Assembly: GCA_022113835.1 (NCBI GenBank) | Contig: JAILWY010000009.1 | Location: forward strand, 8,160,001-8,224,000 | Direction: 5' to 3' | DNA: 64,000 bases | Source: Atopsyche davidsoni | Taxonomy: Eukaryota > Arthropoda > Insecta > Trichoptera > Hydrobiosidae | Part shown: piece by piece, positions 60,256-64,000 of the stretch | Layout of the letters: each line of letters opens with the position of its first letter | Numbering within the stretch: position 1 is the first letter of the stretch | Position numbers and translations under genes: made by a program | Notes under the pieces: generated by a model | Databases searched by the model: none | Seen by the model: only the letters and a program-made list of their open reading frames with translations | What the model was told of the DNA's origin: nothing

Positions 60256-63200
60256 CTGAAAATAAAGAAAAATGAATATATTAGAATTGCCTTAAAAAAA
60301 CTGCTATTGTAAACATAGTCAATAAACCCATATAGAAGTTTTATTGTTGTAAAAATATATATTAAAAGATACGGTTGGCTTAGTTGTTCATTATCCTATC
60401 ATCGACTCTGGACCGAAAGCTCCCCGGTTTGAGATCCACCCAAATTAAAACAATATGTGGCCTATATATATACCACTAAAAATTAAGTACATATTTTTGT
60501 CGAATATACATTATTTATCGTGAGTTGAAATAAGCTGAGCATGCCAATGCCAATATTAATTGATGTCCTATTATCATATCAGCCTTATCCGCACACATAT
60601 TGCAACCTAAAAACGAACGAACGTCAAATATTTTTTTTCCGCGCGTGATACTTCTTTATAAGGACGTAAAATAAAGCATTTTAGAAATAGTCCAATTATT
60701 TATCTTAGTTGAAATAAATTTTTCAGTTAAGCAGCCCTTCAACAACCTACTGACCCACTTAGATGTGACCTATTTTAAAATTTATATTAGACTAAACTGT
60801 TTAAAGTATTGTCAATTTTATTCAGGGCGACACGGCGTGAGCAACTCGTGGTAAAGCTCTTTTAAGGCGGCATCTTATTTACAGGAAAAATAACTGGAAA
60901 ATGAGGCTTCCGGTGACAGTTTTGAAGCTTATGTCAGCTAATAAAGTTTACCACCATCTTTTAATAAATTTGACTTATGAAATAAACGTAGCCTTAATCA
61001 AGAGCAAAAATTTACATGAAACAGAAATATTTTCTTTTCGGGCTTCTTATTAAGTGCTGAAATTTAAAAAAAAAATCCAGATAGTATTTGTGAAGTGATA
61101 GAATTATATGAAAATATAATTAATAAATGAATTTGTTTGGGTACATTTTTATTCGGTTAATTATTAAACAGTCGTTTAGTCAAACATTTAATTCAATAAA
61201 AATACCAAAGAAAGATGCTTCAGTGAATTACTTGTAACCTGTAAAAACCGACAATTGTGAATTTATAATACAAAATATGCTCAAAGGTAAATTATTTTTC
61301 GTTTGAATTATTTGGATTATTCTAGTTGGATAGTCATTTTAATTATATTTGAATTCATTATAATACAAAAATTATTTGATTATATTTATTTATCATTTTA
61401 GTCTCTTTGAGACAGTAATAAAGGGTGTTTTTAGTCTTAAAATACAAACAGCCACAATAAACTTTTTAATTCAGCAACTACACGAAGCAATGTATTTGAT
61501 AAGGTTGATTAACCTATTGTATTGAAATAATTGTATTTATTATTGAAAAGTTCTAATAAATATCAATTATATTCATAATAATAAATTATATATAATATAA
61601 CTTTAAAATTGTATTCTTGGATCAAAATGATTAAATTTATATGTATACATATATTTAATAAAATAAAATTTATTAAAACAAACTGATAACTTAGCATACC
61701 AATATTGATTCTAGCAACGTAGGTTATTTTTCTTTGTTTTAGACATTCAGGTATATTCTGATTTGTTATGTGCCAAGCAAGTATTTGTTTAACAATTCCA
61801 TAAGTCGATTTGGATTTGTTTGCTTGAGCTTTTGATCGAGTAATAACACAATTATTTACAGTTATTACAACTAAAATGATTCTTGCAAACAATTTAAATT
61901 GTACATTGTTATAAACGTAAAAAACGACTTATTATAAACATAGAGAAATATTATCTACGTCAAAGGAAAAACCTATTATGAATATTCGGTTTAGTATTGT
62001 GGATAAAATAAAAGTTTTCCTCAACAAGCATGTGTTTTATTTACGTCAATTCAACCGACAAAAAATATTGAAAGCGGGGAATATTATATATTATCTCTTT
62101 TGTGTCTAACCAATGAAAATATATGGGTTTTTTATTACGTAGTTTATTATGCATGGGTTAAACATAAGTTTGAATAAAAATACTCCAATTGTAAGTAAAA
62201 TCTTACTAACTATTTAAAAAATAATTAAGAGTTTATATTTGTTACTTTTCATATTTAAAATGAGTTTATGTAAATAATTTATGAATTAATTTGTTTTTAT
62301 ATTATTGTGAATTTATATACATTAAAAAAATATATTTCATATTAAATATGAACTAGACGATTAAAATAGTAAGTGGATGATTTATTTTGAATATATATAT
62401 AAAATGAAGATAATTTAAGTAAATGTTTTTCAGACAAACCCTAATAGCACCCTACAGAGTTCAGATCATCGTCTCGCTCATAAATAAAGTACTTAAATAT
62501 CTAATACAAAACAGAAATAAATTAAAAAAGTTACGGCTTACTTCGCAAGGCCGTTGGCCTAAACAATCAACGTAATTTAATTATGAATTACTAATCACGA
62601 TATTGCGGAGAAAACTCCAAATTAATCTCAACTTAAATTGAAAACTTTCTTCAAATCTAATATTTTTAGGCCTTTACGATACTGAGACTAAATGTTACTT
62701 TGATTAAATAAATATTCGTCAATGTAAAAAAATATATGTCCCTAATACCAAAAAAAAGTACTGATTTTATTGTTTGATGTATAAAAGTAACACCAAGCTT
62801 GCTACAGACTTGATTGTATTCCCTTTCTTGATTAAACTGAAATAAATAAGTTTTTCTTTATTAGAAGCTAATGCTTGGAACAAGAATACGCGATTTTAAT
62901 AAGAAATATCTTTTTTCACATAAACTTAATTAATATTTAATTACTCAATAATAATTTCATACCTGTAAAACTTTTGTGTTCCGAGAATGTCTTTGGTTTA
63001 ATTTTTCTCATTATTTATTAAGTGAATTCGTCAAAATACTCGAATGTTTTTTATGTGCATTGTGTTATATACATAAGGCTTAAAAGACACTGAATGAAAT
63101 TGATAAAATTTAATGCGTCTGCGGTCCACCAAGACGATAGCGAGAAACATTGATGGTGATCAATTTGGAAACCAAACCTAAAAATGGATAACAATTTATT

Positions 63201-64000
63201 TAAAAAAGCATACGAACTACACCACACAGACTTTTATGTTGAGACTGTTAATTTCTCAAAGATGTGATATCTTTCCAGTTTTATATTTTCCACAGTTTCA
63301 AACTTAAAACTGCACACCTGAAAGGTCAAGAGTCGAGCTTGGAGTCCGTATGACGTAAAGAGCCATGATAAAGCAAGAAATAGTGACAGAACCCGGTTCT
63401 ACGCGGTGTGAAGAATAATTCACTTTACTATTCAAAGTTTATCTTCGGGGTGAGTATTTGCGGTGCTAGAGTCGAGGGTAATTTTCGTGCTCTGTGATCT
63501 TATATAGGGTGTGAGGGTTTATCGCACCGGAGAATTGATTTAAAGATGGTGCTTGGGCACTTTTTAGTCTCACCCCGGGCTTATAAATACCATTTATGAG
63601 AGGAATGGTACCATAAACTGCAGCGTATAAATAAAGTTAAATACTGTGCAGTCTATTTTTACACTCAATGTCTAATAAAAAGAGAGCCACGCAAGCTGGT
63701 ACTAAAGTTAATGAAAGCGGTCTATGAGACTAGAAATAACGAGCTATCTCACACAATCTGGCCCACTCGATTAAAAATGAAATATCTTTTATGATATAAA
63801 CTTTAGTTTCAAATTTATTTATGCAATAAATAAAAATACGTGGGAGTTGGCTTAGATTTATTTCAAGCGTTATAACAATATTTTAAAGTTGATAAAATAA
63901 TGTCAACACAAATTGCTCTGGGCTGCATGTACTGATGCATGATGATTAACAATCGAAATAATTACATGTTAATGACCTGTTAGTCTAATCACTGTACCAC
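60256..64000. other. Presumed CMIP intron to the window edge
   Basis: No further CMIP exon could be found, so the PH-domain exons must lie beyond 64000. The stretch is AT-rich. A tRNA-like relic sits at 60370-60440 (GGCTTAGTTGTTCA and GGTTTGAGATCC). A less AT-rich segment at 63300-63760 contains several TTTATG/CATAAA sites and could be regulatory, which is inference only. Confidence 0.4.

Overview
This window looks like an insect nuclear genome. It is AT-rich, its genes have many short GT-AG introns, and it carries insect-type families: a gustatory receptor and a bubblegum-class acyl-CoA synthetase. It also has many decayed DNA transposons, Helitrons, LINE tails and tRNA-derived SINEs. A moth or butterfly is the most plausible source, but no single feature proves the order. 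No bacterial, viral or CRISPR system is present. All exon models here were built by hand from splice sites and reading-frame continuity.

Layout from left to right. A cartilage-associated-protein-like (CRTAP family) gene lies on the minus strand (1043-2182) as one uninterrupted ORF. Patj, the L27 + 4xPDZ scaffold of the Crumbs polarity complex, lies on the plus strand (3960-10247) in 15 coding exons. A mariner fossil and a fold-back/SINE composite sit in its introns. Tail to tail with Patj is bubblegum (bgm), a very-long-chain acyl-CoA synthetase on the minus strand (12723-17505, 15 coding exons). A GC-rich block at about 35.0-35.3 kb ends in a consensus minus-strand splice donor, so I infer that it is the bgm promoter and non-coding first exon, which would give a 17.5 kb first intron.

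From 35.6 to 41.75 kb is a transposon-rich accessory zone. It holds the last four exons of a gustatory receptor (minus), a perfect 135-bp-arm palindrome that looks like an inverted LTR pair, and a nucleoside diphosphate kinase fragment cut off just before its catalytic histidine. It also holds a Ty3-type integrase fragment beside a large inverted repeat, an internally deleted Helitron and a cluster of long-TIR MITEs. Rearrangement has joined three unrelated sequences here: NDPK fragment, palindrome, receptor exon.

GOLPH3 (sauron), the PI4P effector of the Golgi, follows on the plus strand (42112-45795, 5 coding exons). About 7 kb of AT-rich 3' UTR/intergenic DNA separates it from the C-terminal ten exons of a C-Maf-inducing protein (CMIP) homologue on the minus strand (52715-60255). 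The 5' part of that gene lies beyond the right edge. Three of its exons are extremely GC-rich and carry low-complexity insertions, while neighbouring exons of the same gene are AT-rich.

The intact genes have unrelated housekeeping or developmental roles (ER collagen modification, epithelial polarity, fatty-acid activation, Golgi trafficking, signalling) and show no sign of working as a pathway. I found no convincing new biological system. The most unusual structure is the palindrome junction at 38.1-38.4 kb.
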